Source: Blastomussa wellsi (Eukaryota; Cnidaria; Anthozoa; Scleractinia; Plerogyridae). Taken from it: DNA of 64,000 nucleotides. The position numbers and the translations under genes are program-made. The stretch lies in the NCBI GenBank assembly GCA_947652115.1, contig OX393563.1, positions 27,450,591 through 27,514,590 of the forward strand. The letters are read 5' to 3'. Shown here piece after piece: positions 44,201 to 56,200 of the stretch; positions within the stretch are counted from its first letter, which is position 1; the number at the start of each line of letters is the position of its first letter. The notes under the pieces were generated by a model that was not told the origin of the DNA, searched no databases, and was given only the letters and a program-made list of their open reading frames with translations.

Positions 44201-47200
44201 ATATTCATCTTCTTCAATGAATGGTGCATCCCAGAGAAGCATGATTGTATCAAAAAATGCAACGGAAAATTTTAACCAAAAATAGCTGATTGCAAAAATA
44301 CCAACGCCTGATACAACAGCTTGGGCACCGTCAATTTTCATGTTTTGTATATTGTGTAAATATTAAATTGGGGCGGCACCAATGCAATCAATCCATTTTG
44401 CGAATTCCTTTTCTTGGCTGCGGTTGCTGCGGTGGCTGCGGTGGCTGCGGCAGAGTAGCTGGTTCTTTTGGCTGCGGCTCCGGTGGATTATCCTGTTTTT
44501 TTGCGAAAAAAGCTTTTATATCATCACGCTTGACATAAGTTGTAACAATGGTTACGCCAATTCCAGCGATAGTTAGCCATTGGTTTGTGGTGAAACCCTC
44601 TGAATCGGCTGCAGCAGGCTTTGGTTCGGTTTCCGGCTCAGGAGCAGGATCACGGGGAGCGGTTTCTTTTTTTGCCTGCTTGTTGTTTGCAACAATGATA
44701 GCCGCCTCAGCTGCGGTTTTTTTCTGCGATTCGCGGGCCAGCCGTGTTCTTTCGGCAACCATTTTCCCAGCAGCCACTCGCTTGGGATTTTTGGCAGGCT
44801 TTGTTGCCGGAGTTTGTGAAGTTACTTGGCTTTCCATTGGTTGCTGCGGTTCAGAGATTTCTTGAGCGGTCGGTTGCTTCTGTTCTTCAGCCATTGTTAC
44901 TTTGAAACAAATTTATATTTAATTAAAAAAAATTTTTGTCAGGAATTGCTGGCTTTCTGAGTAATTATTCAGCGGTTGGTGGGCTTTGCTCAATAATTTC
45001 TTCCGATTTTGCTTCGTGATTTTTTTCAAAATTAATGTGTTTTGCCGATTTTGCTTCGTGATTTTTTTCAAAATTAATGTGTTTTGTTGTGATCAGAGCT
45101 GCGTTTGCCACAGCGAGAAAACGACCGCACCTCAGGGACATGCTGCCTGCCAGGTTAGACAGCTCTTTGTTGATGATGTAGTCGTTTTTAAGTTCTTTTT
45201 GATAAGCATGGATGTCGTCGAGGTTGACTGCCATTCCGACGGCTTTGGTTACAAGAAAAACGAAGCTGTCGATCAAGCTGTCGGTTGTCTTTGAGCCCAC
45301 GTATGTCTCGTACCGTTTTGTGTATTTCTCGACCTCTTTGTCACTGAGGCGCTTCACATTCTCGTGTGTTAACTGCACCCCGATTGCTTCTTTGGCTTTC
45401 CCTGTTGACACCAGCACGGCAAGCTGCTCACGAAGTGCAGGAATATCAGGCTGCGTTGAAACTGGAAAGGCATTGCCGGGCGCGCTCGTTGGCTCAGCTT
45501 CAATCAAGTTCATAATGTCATCTATAGTTTCTTCAATTTCTGGGGTTAATTCGGATGGATTTGCCATTTTATATTTATTGCTATTTTTTTAATTGATATT
45601 TTTTTATTCCGTAAGGGTGCCGAAGTAAGAACACAAGGTAGGAAAACTTATTTTTTTTCAGCCATGAAATGTAATCTTTGTACTCATCTTGAGAAAGTTC
45701 GCCGGCGTAATCTTCAAAAATCGCTTTCAAAGTCTTCCCTGCGGGAGTGTAAAAAAGCACAACTGCCCCAATGTTTTCGCGGAAAGAAGGCGTTATGCTG
45801 GTCATCTTTTGGGTGACCACCCACACGCTTAGCCCTGTGTGGCGAGCGCTGAACGCAAGTTTGACCAGCTCGCCTGTTCGCTTTTTTACATCTTTCGAGG
45901 CTGCGCAGTCATCAAGGATAATGAGCGTGTTGGTGCCCTCGAAAAGCCCGGAAACAAGCTTCAACCAGCCCTCAACCCATTCCTGTTCGCAAATGATAAC
46001 AAAAAAACGCGGGTCCGCCTCGGCGAAGCGATGAAAAGTCTTGTTGTACGCAAATGTCGGGCAGATGAGCACGATGAAGTCGAACTTGCCACGGAAAGGG
46101 CCGTGAAAACGCCGTGGTCGGTCAGGATCTGGTGGTCCAGTTGGATTCGATATTTTGTTCCGAAAACCGTGTTAAGTGCGTTTTCCGCGCCCACACCCGA
46201 GGTTTTTTTATCCCCCGCATTTGAGCGGATCTTGCAGAGGTCCTCGGACTGAATACCCTCGAGCAGCATGTTGTCCCGCTCCTCCTGTGAGAGGAAAAGG
46301 TCCTCCCAGATCTTGAAAATGTCATACCCCACCGTGTCCTGCAGTATGGTTCCAGCGTACTTAACAGTCAGCCTGTCGACAAGAGCACGGGAGACGTTTT
46401 GTACAAGGAAGTTGTTGGCGTGCCCTCCAGCCAGGTCGATGTTAAAGATAAGTGAGATCGAGCCTGGCACGAGGACCTCGTTCTCATTCAGCTTGGGCAC
46501 GTAAACATACAACGTCTCGCCGGGGTTGGCTTCGCTGGGATTAAAAGTGATGCGCTTGACCGTGCGCTCGGCTTTCATTCCGCCTAAAATTTTTTCTTGG
46601 TTCGTTGGACGAAGGTTTGCTTGCACAGACATGTTTATACAACGCCGGACATTTGTATTTAAATAAAAATAATTTGAATATATAATTTCGCGATGGCTGA
46701 AGGTGGAGAGTTTGGATACGATGACCCTGATCTTGACTATGATATTGACTACGATGATGACGATGATGACGATGAAGATGAAACCACCGATGAAACATTT
46801 CCTCTTATCCCTGGCGACTCATCCACACCTTGGCCTCAAGGTCAAGAGATTGAGATGCAAACAATGTCTCACGAGAAAAGCGGGCTGCCAGATAAATCTT
46901 ATATTGAAGAAACATCTTTTGGTGGAACAAGTAGAAGATATATAACAGATGATGAGATTCAAAGAAGACTGAAAGCTTTAAGAAACGATCATACAGATTT
47001 ATATTCCTCAGATAAAGCTGAAAATAATTATGAAATTTTAACTCAGGAGGGAAAAGATAAAGAAGCAAAACAATTAATAAATATTGTACAAAATGTGGAA
47101 ATCGAACGTGCAAAAGAATTAATCAAAGAAAGATATCCAGAAGCAAACATACCTAAATTGGGATTAAGGCTTGCAACTGCCGAAGAAGCAAAAACAAAAC

Positions 47201-50200
47201 CAGGAATTAAATTTATGGATATTGTTGCTATTGGTAAAAATGCTGGTCTGATAAAGGTATTTCTTTCAAATGGAGAAGATTTTCAAAGTTCTTTCTTTAA
47301 AACGGAATACATCAAAAAAGTGCTTGGCCGAAAGGCTTTAGAAATTGATAATGAAAATTTAATAGAAACGAAGAAACAAAGTGATGAACTTGAAAAACAG
47401 ATGAAAGAAAAACAAAAAGAACTGAAACAAAAAGAATCAATGGCAAAAGAATCTGAAAAACTAAAACAACAAATGGAAGAAAAGAGAAACAAAATTAGAC
47501 AAATTGAACAACAGAAAGATGATCTTGAAGATACAAATGAGCCATTGAATATAGAAGAAATTGAAAAACTGAAACAACAGAAAAAAGACCTTGAAAAAGA
47601 CCATCAAGAATTAGCAAAGAAACTTGATCAAACAAGAAAAGCAGCAAAAGATGGCAAAAAATTGCAAGAAGATATTCGGAAGCTCACACAAAAAAATGCC
47701 GAATTAAAAGAAACTGAAGAGAAACTTCAAGAAAAAATTAACACAGAAGATCTTAACGAAAAAAAAGAGCGAAAAGCAGAACTTGAAAACAAAAATAAAG
47801 AAGACAAAGCAATTATCGATGATGAAAACGCTTCACCTTCTGAAAAAGAGGCTGCCAGGGAGAGAATTGCAGATAGACAAGAGGAGATTGGCAGGTTGGC
47901 AACACAAATTGAAGAAAAAGAAAGAGCCATGCCGCTTCGTGAGCGTGTAAAAGAAATCTTCAAAAAGTACGGCGTGACAGTGACTTCAATCCTTCTTGCC
48001 GCAGGTGTCACGATTGGTGCTGTCATTGGCGCCATTACCAACGCTTTGAAATCAATGGCCAAAGCTTTGGGAAACGGGTTAAAAGCTATTGCGAAAAAAA
48101 CAGCCTCCATTCTTCCGGGACTGCTCGGCTCGATTGTTTCTTTTCTTTTCGCAACTGCTGGTAAGGTCCTCGGTTTTCTGGCAGAACACACATGGCTTTT
48201 AATTTTGGCTGTTGTGGCCTTTTTGGTTGAGAGCTATGCCAAAAAGCAGAGTTAATTTTCTTTGGGAAAACTCAAAAATTAGCGGAATGTCAAAAACAAC
48301 AAACCTGCAATTGCAACCGCGCCAACCATCATTGCAACTTTGTTCGTGTCATGAGAATCACTGCCCGAGCCAGCCGTTGGCACTCGTTCTTCTGTGTGCA
48401 CTTGCGTTGTTTGTGTTGACTCTTGTGTTGTCGGTGTTTCAACAGGTTTCAAATCTTTTTTGCTTTCAGCTGTGGCTGCTTTGTGAATTGGATTGGAAGG
48501 ATGGCTGTTTGGTGGGTTAATTTTTGATTTTCCGCCATCCATGTGCTGAAGGGCCGCTTTTTTTGTTCTTTTGTTTGCCCCGTCGTTGACCCCCAGCTTC
48601 ATACCCGGAATCGCTTGTTTGAGCTGGTTGTTGTAACCAACCGTGCTTTCTGTGTTGATAACCATGCGGCCTGGCATCAACCAAGCGCCCGGGCACACAG
48701 CAAGGTTCAACCGCACTTTTGCCTCGTCCACCGCCAGCTGGTAACGCTGCACGCTCTTTGCCAGGTCGGGCATCCTCACTGCGTCTTCAACCAGGACAAG
48801 AAACTCGGTCTGGGCCTCCTTTGCTCTGCCTCCCGCCCCAAGAATGCTGCTGCGGACGTTTACTTGCGCACCCAAGATGCAATACACAAATGCTTCAATC
48901 GACTGGTTTATTCTCGACAAACCTGCCTGGGTCAAACCTGTTGTGGTTTTTGGTGCGAACCAGTTGAATTGCTCTTCAGCTGCATCATTTCTTATGAAAC
49001 AAACTGATATTCCCTTTTCTGTAGCCCTTGGATCTTCATCATCAAATTTTGCTTTTTCTGATGGATATGGAACGTTCAGGATGAAAGGATCGCGGCAATA
49101 AATATAAACGCTTCCTAGCCCGTGGTTCGGGCCAATTGTAAACCGAAAATCGGTTGATGAAGGAACTTTGAACTCAGAACATAATCTTTTATAAGAAGCT
49201 TCGTCATATTTGTTGTTAAACTGACTCCATGTTGGATCACTCGGCAATGCGCTAAAGTTTTGGATACCTCCGAGCTGAAATAGGATGCGTCGAACCGTAA
49301 AGTACACGTGAAAGATGTAAAACGCTCGTACCTGTGGCGGCAGCTTCAGCGTGCTGTCTTTGTCAAATACTTCTCGAGATATTCCGCAGCCTGTTGTCGC
49401 GCACCACACTGCAAAGTTCAGCTGCTGTTCCCAGAAAGACATATCTGGCTTCGCCAGCCATTTTTTCGCGGGCTTTGACGTTTCGAATTTCAGTTGTTCC
49501 TTGGTAAATATCTCTATAAACTTTGTTGTAAAATACTGGTCAGGGGTGACATAAATTTTGATTGCTTTGTTGAATATTTTTTTCAAACTCGGTGCAGCTT
49601 CTTCGAATGGAACTGCTGGAACCGCCAGTGCACTTTTTTCTGGGCGTGTCGTCAGTTGGAAAGGAAAACCGCCAACTTCAACCAAACCCAGAGCTCTTTT
49701 CATTTCTGCGCTCCAATATTTGCGATCTGATCCGAATACGCTTTCCAAACTGTCGGGCCCCTCTTTGAAAAATATTTCGGCTGTTGCTGTGTTGTCCGGT
49801 GCAAAAAATACCTGGGCTTCAAATTTGCTTTTGTCAGCCCTCGGGAAACTTGCAGAAAAAGTCGCCCACGCCTTGGCTTGCGCAAGCTTTGCATTTGTGG
49901 AGCTGCCAGCCTGCGCTCGTTTTTCGAGATAGTCATACGCAACAGAATCTTGTTTGTTTGCGGTTTTCCATATGTTCATTTTCTTTTTCCCTGTTATTTT
50001 TCAATTGAAAAATTGCACGGAACAAAAATAAAATAGTTTTCCATTATTTTTGTGTTCAATACAAAATGGTTGTGCTCACAATCATCGCTCCTTCAAACGA
50101 CTACACAGTTTATTTTCACCAGCCCCTTCAACTAAACTATATCAGACTTTTAAGCTGTTCTCTTTACAATTCTTGGTTTAACCTGAAAAAAGTGGGCAGA

Positions 50201-53200
50201 CTTAAATCGATAACACATAACAAAACCATCACCTTTTTACCGGGCAATTACACCTTGAAATCTTTAAAAAGTAAAATTGAAAATGATCTTTTGCCGGACA
50301 GTGACTCCTTAAAAGCAGAAATCAACACACCCTATGGTCAAATGGTTGTCTTAAACACAAATTTGGAAGAATTTCAAATTGATGAAAATTTAAGCTCTCT
50401 TCTTGGCTTTGGCGTTGTCGGAAATTTACCAAAATTCTTTTCGTTATTGTATTCAAAAAAACTGAACTCCCCTTCAACGTACTTAATCCATTGTGACTTG
50501 ATTGACAAACAAGAAAATCAGTTCAATGGAAAACCATCCACCATTCTTGCCAACTTTGATATAAAAGGTGAACCTTGGGAAAAAGTTTTTTATCAGTCAG
50601 AGCCACAGCATGTTCGTTCCACTTTGAAAAGTCGAGAGGTAAACAGTTTGACTATTTCAGTCAAAGATGAGAATGGTGAACTTTTTGATTTCAATGAGAT
50701 GCCACTCACTTTCGTTTTGGAGATAAATTGATTACCTCTTGAATTTCAGACAATTAAAAAAAAAAGCTGTATTTTATAGACAATGTCTTCATCAAACGTA
50801 TTGCCCAGTGCTCCTCCGGAGACACCACAAAGCGGATTATATCCTGTTTTACAAACGCCTGAGGCTTTTCGCCTTGGAGAGATAAACGAAATCAAAAAAA
50901 AGTTGGCTGAAGAGGTTGACAAATATAGACTTGTTCGAAAAAAATTTAAACGCGCAAAAACAGCCGTCAACTGGATTTCCGGCGGTCTTGGCGGACTCAG
51001 CGCTGTTTTTTCTAGTGCTGGACTTGCGTCTGCTCTAACAGGGGTCGGAATACCCGTGGCCATCCCTCTTGGTGTTGTTGGTGGTTTATTCTCTGTTACT
51101 TCCTCCGGTTTGATTCTTGCCGGGAAAAAACTTGACAAAAAAATGTCTAAACACCAGGAGATTGTTACTCTTGGCCTTGCAAAACGTGCGAGTGTTGACA
51201 AGCTGGTTTCCAAGGCTTTAATTGATAATCGCATTAGTGATTCTGAGTTTCAGATTATTCTTTCTGAATTGGAACAGTACAATGAGTTAAAAGAAAAGGT
51301 ACGAGCAAAGCTCACAAAAAAACCATCTTTAAGTAAACTGCCTGATGTTGAAAAGATAAAAAAAGAGCTTCAAGAACAGCTTATGAGAAAACTCGCGGCG
51401 CCAAGCACTGCAAATTTGAACTGAAGTTTGAGGGAAAAACAAAAAAAATATCTTTAAGTATAATTAAAGGTTGACTGCATAACTCAAAATGATCACGATA
51501 TTTCACATGCTTTTCGTTATTTTTGCGGAACTTTCTTCTCCAGTTTGGCTGAATGATGTCAGACAGATAGCTCAACAAGTTGTTGAGGCGATGCGTGAAG
51601 CGGACGAAAAAAAACATTGTGAAATTTGAGTTTCCTCTCCAGTTGCCCCATTGATTTTGTGACCGCGCTGTGCCCCCGTTTTCCATTTGAAGGCGTGCAG
51701 CCTCCTCTTATTTTGCTTTGCTTCTTCCATTGTTTCTCCCCACACACATGGAATATGGGACATTTGGTCGCAGCGGTGGTTGGGTGGGTGAGGGGGCGGA
51801 CGTTGTGGTGTGCGAGCTATACCCGGCGACAAGTTGGAGCCGGGTATAGCTCGCGCACCACAACGTCCGCCCCCCTCACCCACCCAACCACCGCTGCGCT
51901 AGATGTCCCATATTCCATGTGTGTTTTTTATAGATCGCTTGGGTCCCGATATTTTGTCAACGTTGTGAATGAAAGGGCATGTTTTGCATCGTGCGCGAGC
52001 GCATTTAAAAGTTCCGGGTTGATCAACAAAAATTTATTTTTCAAATCGGCACTCTTAATCCTCACGGTATCAACGAACGCTTTTCATTCAACTAATTTAT
52101 TCCGAAGTTTTCACGTTACCAGGCACCAGCCAATAGCGAAGCTCCATCTTTCTGTATATAAAGACACACGACGCACAATTCCTTGATTCGCTCCGACGAA
52201 GGGCTAACACTCGAAACGTCAGCTCTTGAATCTCTTCACGGTGGCCAATTGACATTATCAACCCAGTTGATAAAACCAAATTATATCGTTATACTTCCCA
52301 CCGACGCAGCACCACCGTTTACCCCCCCCCCCCCCTAAAATGTATTTTAGCCCGCTGCGTGGACCAATCGGCTAAAATGAGTCTTTGTCGGGCCAAAAAC
52401 ATATTTACTCGCGCGAAATTCAACTCTATTGTTATAATAACAAGGAAATTTAAGTAATAATAAGTAACAATCATAATTTAGTATATAATAATACGAAACA
52501 AGCAATGTAGAAATGGGCCCTAACAATGTAAAATATGTCCTAGGATATCGCACGTTTAAAGCTTGCAAGATCCCTTATCTCACGTATTTGATTTGACAGT
52601 TTGTTCCAAGCATTTGCACCTTGATAAGAGAAAGATGGTTCCATGATTCAACTACCTTCTACAAGTAGTATGTTAACTTGCCATGGCAAGTGCATTGCAC
52701 AGGATCCCTTTATTATACAAGGCTTGTTAGACGACAGAACAAACTTACATACTGGTAAATCATTGGCACAACATGACAAAAATTAATAATGTTGAAGGGT
52801 AGCCTACAATGGCCTAATAATTCCTGTCCGAGGGATAAATCCTTGGGAAAGGATTATTGAGGTGGACCTAACTGGCCTAAAATGGTTTCAATTTTTGTAA
52901 ATCTTGTTTATTATTGCCAAAAAACATTGGATAGTGACATTAAGTAGATGTATAAATAAAGTATAATTACTATATTAATTATTATTATTATAATTATTAT
53001 TACTATTATTAGGTGACCTTTTAGCAGATGGCAGAAGGTGTGGTGGCCTAATGATCAGTGAGCTCTGGACTCAACATTCAACAGCCTGCATTCAAGCTCT
53101 GCCGGGGGTAATTCTGTTGCGTCCTTGGAAAAGACACTTTACTATCACAGAGCCTCTCCACCCAGGAGTATCAATGCATACTCAGGAGTATAAATTGTTG

Positions 53201-56200
53201 GCACACAAGACAGAATGCTGAGTGTGATGGACTAGCATCCCATCCAGGGGAAGAAGAAATACTCCTAGCCGCTTTGTGATACAGAAACCGGGATGAGCCA
53301 GTTGGACTTAAAAGGCCAACTGCGTCTCCAGGATATGTCATCTCCCCACCCTCCTGGAGCGAGCTGGAGCAAGAGAGGAGAGGATGGGAAGATGAAAGAA
53401 CCCGGGAGCAAGGTTGTTAAAAGGCTTTACTTTCGTAACGTGTTCTAGAACATTGAATACTTGATCAAAGTATTTGATGTTCTAGAACAAGTTAAGAAAG
53501 AAAAATGTGGGACACAGTATACTGTAAAGCACGACTTCTACCCACCTTTTGTCATAATATGCATCCTCAAGGGGGCTTCAGGATCCCATGTAAGACATGC
53601 CACTCTGTGTTTCAGTGATGCCGGGAATTCCATTTGCTGTTTGAGGTACCAGTGATAGTTATTAACAGTCCACAACTGAACTAAAACAAGATCAACACAT
53701 CACAGCATATTAAACTAGGCACTGAAGGTTCTAAACTACATTATTTATTATTAATTAGCCATTATTAACCAGGAAGGAGAATCTGCTTGGATCATGAGGT
53801 CAAACAAGAAAACTTATATTCACTTTACATGTATGTACATGAAATTGGTTTATACTTTCCAACATTTTCCTTGTGAGAAGTGATGAAGTGAACTTAAAAT
53901 AATTAGCTCTTTTGACGATTCTCTTTATTTTTTTCTCTCGTCAAGCTTTTTTTATATTTTGTTTGTCACTTTCTCACAGCAAAATGTAACTGTTCTGATG
54001 CTGGGCTGGATGGGAAAATCTAGAACAAGGTCAATATAGGGCATGTTTGTTTGGGATATACACTGTACTGGAATAAGAATATATTCCGGCTATTCTGCTC
54101 CTGGGAGCAGAATAGCCGGAATGGAAATCCAGGTATTCCAGAATGAGAATAGCTCCCAAACAAACGCTTACTCGCATAATTCCAATTATTCTTATTCCAA
54201 ATTGATCCCAAACGAATGCGCCCATAGATTTTAGCTAATCAAATTTGTGAATTCGGTAGTACACAGTCCTTGTGAGACACCCCAGAATAAAAAGAAACAT
54301 TCAAGTATCAGGATGACAAGAATTAAAATGCAGGGTTCAAAAGAGAAAAATTCTCTGAATGCATCAAGTCATTTGGGGGCTCAAATGAAATGTTTTTATT
54401 TTCCTCAAATTGGCCTGATGATTATTATAAAATTCGTCAATACAACTGAATACTCCCTGAATTTCACTTTACTCAGCCATATAGTCATATAACAAAGTTA
54501 ATAACATTATTTAATAGCATTATAATTATCTTTTCACTGTACTGAGACTTGTGAAATAGACACTATGTACTGCTATCATCATCATCATTGTCATCATCAT
54601 TACTGTTGTTGTCATTATCATTGTCACTGCTGTGACATAATTGTTATCGTGAATCATCATCAGGTCTTAACCTTAGTATACTTTACGTAAAACAGCAAAA
54701 CTGGAGTTTATTACAAATGGAATTTTCGAACAAATCAAAACATGTATCGTACCATATGACTTTGGAAAGAATTCCTGCAACTGTGCGTATACTAATTCTT
54801 GGTTTGGAAGCTCTTCAGCCCACACAGCTAGCACTGATGAATCACTATTCCAGGCTACTTCCACTACCTTAAGTAAACAAACAAATAACATCTTGAAACA
54901 ATGGCACAAAAAGTGTCCGAGATAGAAATTATGTACAAGTTATCATATACTTTTCCATTATCAGATTCATGACGACCACTACTGTTTCAGAAGGTACATG
55001 TACATATGCAGGTCTGCTCCAAGACCTATGACGCAACTCAGCAGGATAGTCATTCAATTCAGGTTTTCAAAGAGGGAGGTAAATATAGTAATAAAGTATT
55101 CCGTGGATGAGATGCCAGGTCATCACAGATCTGCCCCCCCCCCCCCCACCTGTCCCTCCCCATGCAAGAATCAAGGTCAGGTTGCCCAACAAATTGCTAG
55201 TCGCCACCAATGCATTTATATAATTAAGAAAGCGTTTTAAGTAGGTATTTTTGTACTTTGGTTTACTTTGGTTGCATACCTTGGTTTCCATCTTGTCAAA
55301 GGGAAGTATAAACTCTCCGTGTCTAAGGCCATTCCTCTCAAAGAAAATTACTTCATGTCTGTGGGGCTTGCGTTGTGTTGAAGCTATTAAGCTACCAGAT
55401 GGTCTGAAAGGTTAAAAGAAAGAAAGAATCATGTAGACATATGGGATAGGATAGGATAGGATATGGGTAAGGTAAGGTGAAGTCTGACATCAAGCCAAGG
55501 GGCCCATCAGTCTGGAGCATTGACCTGTTTTTCATAGCATCAAGCGATTCTACCTCAGAGTATTTCTACTCCTCTGCCTGAATGGAAGGCTCATCCATGG
55601 AAGGGTATCTTTGGTATTAAATTCAATGGTAAGATAAGGTGAAGTCTGCATACGAGCCTAGCGGCCCATCAGGCCAGAGCTTATCCCAGTTTCCTTAGCA
55701 TGAAGTGAGTATTTCTACTCCCCCCTGGATGGGATGCTAGCCCATCGCAGGGTTACTCCCAGCAGTAAATTTGCCAGTACCCATTTATACACCTGGGTGA
55801 AGAGAGGCACTGTGAGAGTAAAGTGCCTTGCCCAAGAACACAACGCAGTGCCCCGGCCAGGGCTTTAACCTTGACTGTCTGAACCAAAACCCAGCGCACG
55901 AACCATTAGGCGACCATGCTTCCCACTTAGGTACCCATTTGTAAACCTGGGTGAAAAGAGACACTATGCCAAAGTGACTTGCCCCCGGCCAGGGCTCAAA
56001 CTTGAACCACACAATCCAGAGTCCAGATTAATAACCATTAGGTCACTGCAGCTAGCAAAATGGGATAGAAAGAAAAAAACCTGCAATGGAAGCTATGCCC
56101 TTACTTCCAGAATAAGGCCTGCTCCAAACCATCAACACTCCCACTTGTAGAATTAAGCACACCTTCCCTGCTCCACACTCGCAATTCCCGTACACCTAAA

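Larger units (their letters stand above)
37149..51924. mobile_element. Polinton/Maverick (adintovirus-like) DNA element, 14,776 bp
   Basis: Self-synthesising element: terminal inverted repeats of 272 bp (37149-37420 and 51653-51924), 5-bp target duplication TTTTT (37144-37148, 51925-51929), protein-primed PolB, retroviral-type integrase, packaging ATPase remnant, major capsid remnant and penton-like protein. Removing the element and one duplication makes the Penelope ORF read straight through in frame, which confirms both ends. Gene layout: PolB (+), eleven minus-strand frames from 41624 to 46632, one plus (46693), one minus (48279), two plus (50066, 50783). No adenain-type protease was recognised. 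Major capsid and ATPase are truncated, so this copy cannot package itself. Confidence 0.95.
36629..52336 (-). mobile_element. Penelope-like retroelement with inverted tail, split by the Polinton
   Basis: Without the Polinton this is about 0.93 kb, in MITE sequence with a 15-bp target duplication. Read on the minus strand it has: an inverted copy of its own 3' tail (52336 to about 52025); a fragment of the C-terminal endonuclease ORF (about 52020-51925, then 37148-36856); then the 3' tail in normal orientation (36855-36629). The tail contains TTATCAACCCAGTTGATAAAACC and the hammerhead-like motif. 5' truncation plus inverted terminal sequence is a known Penelope-like arrangement. The right end also carries the CTTCCCACCGACGCAGCACC block and a poly-C run. 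Confidence 0.8.
36549..52440. mobile_element. MITE ('GGGCTAAAATG' family) split by nested insertions
   Basis: The left half 36549-36628 begins ATTATAATCATTTCATCGGGC like the copy at 15345. The right half 52337-52440 continues TTTTAGCCCGCTGCGTGG and ends ATTCAACTCTATTGTTATAA. The break is marked by the 15-bp duplication CTAAAATGTATTTTA (36614-36628 and 52337-52351). Removing 36629-52336 and one copy gives an uninterrupted MITE, so this was the first layer of the nest. Confidence 0.85.

Noticed and set aside
44548..44865. Antisense and overlapping frames inside Polinton genes (also 42393-42986, 47727-48191, 48543-49007)
   Set aside because: They mirror real genes in other frames and show low-complexity or cysteine/serine-rich shadow composition.
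48279..49979. Calling the 566-aa protein the major capsid protein because of its size
   Set aside because: It is mostly helical by eye with a terminal membrane anchor. The beta-rich frame at 46090-46632 fits the capsid start better.
37512..51424. Bacterial or phage contamination explaining the dense small genes
   Set aside because: The block is flanked by exact target duplications inside a host intron and carries eukaryotic Polinton genes.
51572..52186. Open frames in the right terminal repeat on both strands
   Set aside because: The same peptides appear at the left repeat because the DNA is inverted-repeat and palindromic. There is no protein family and no start context.
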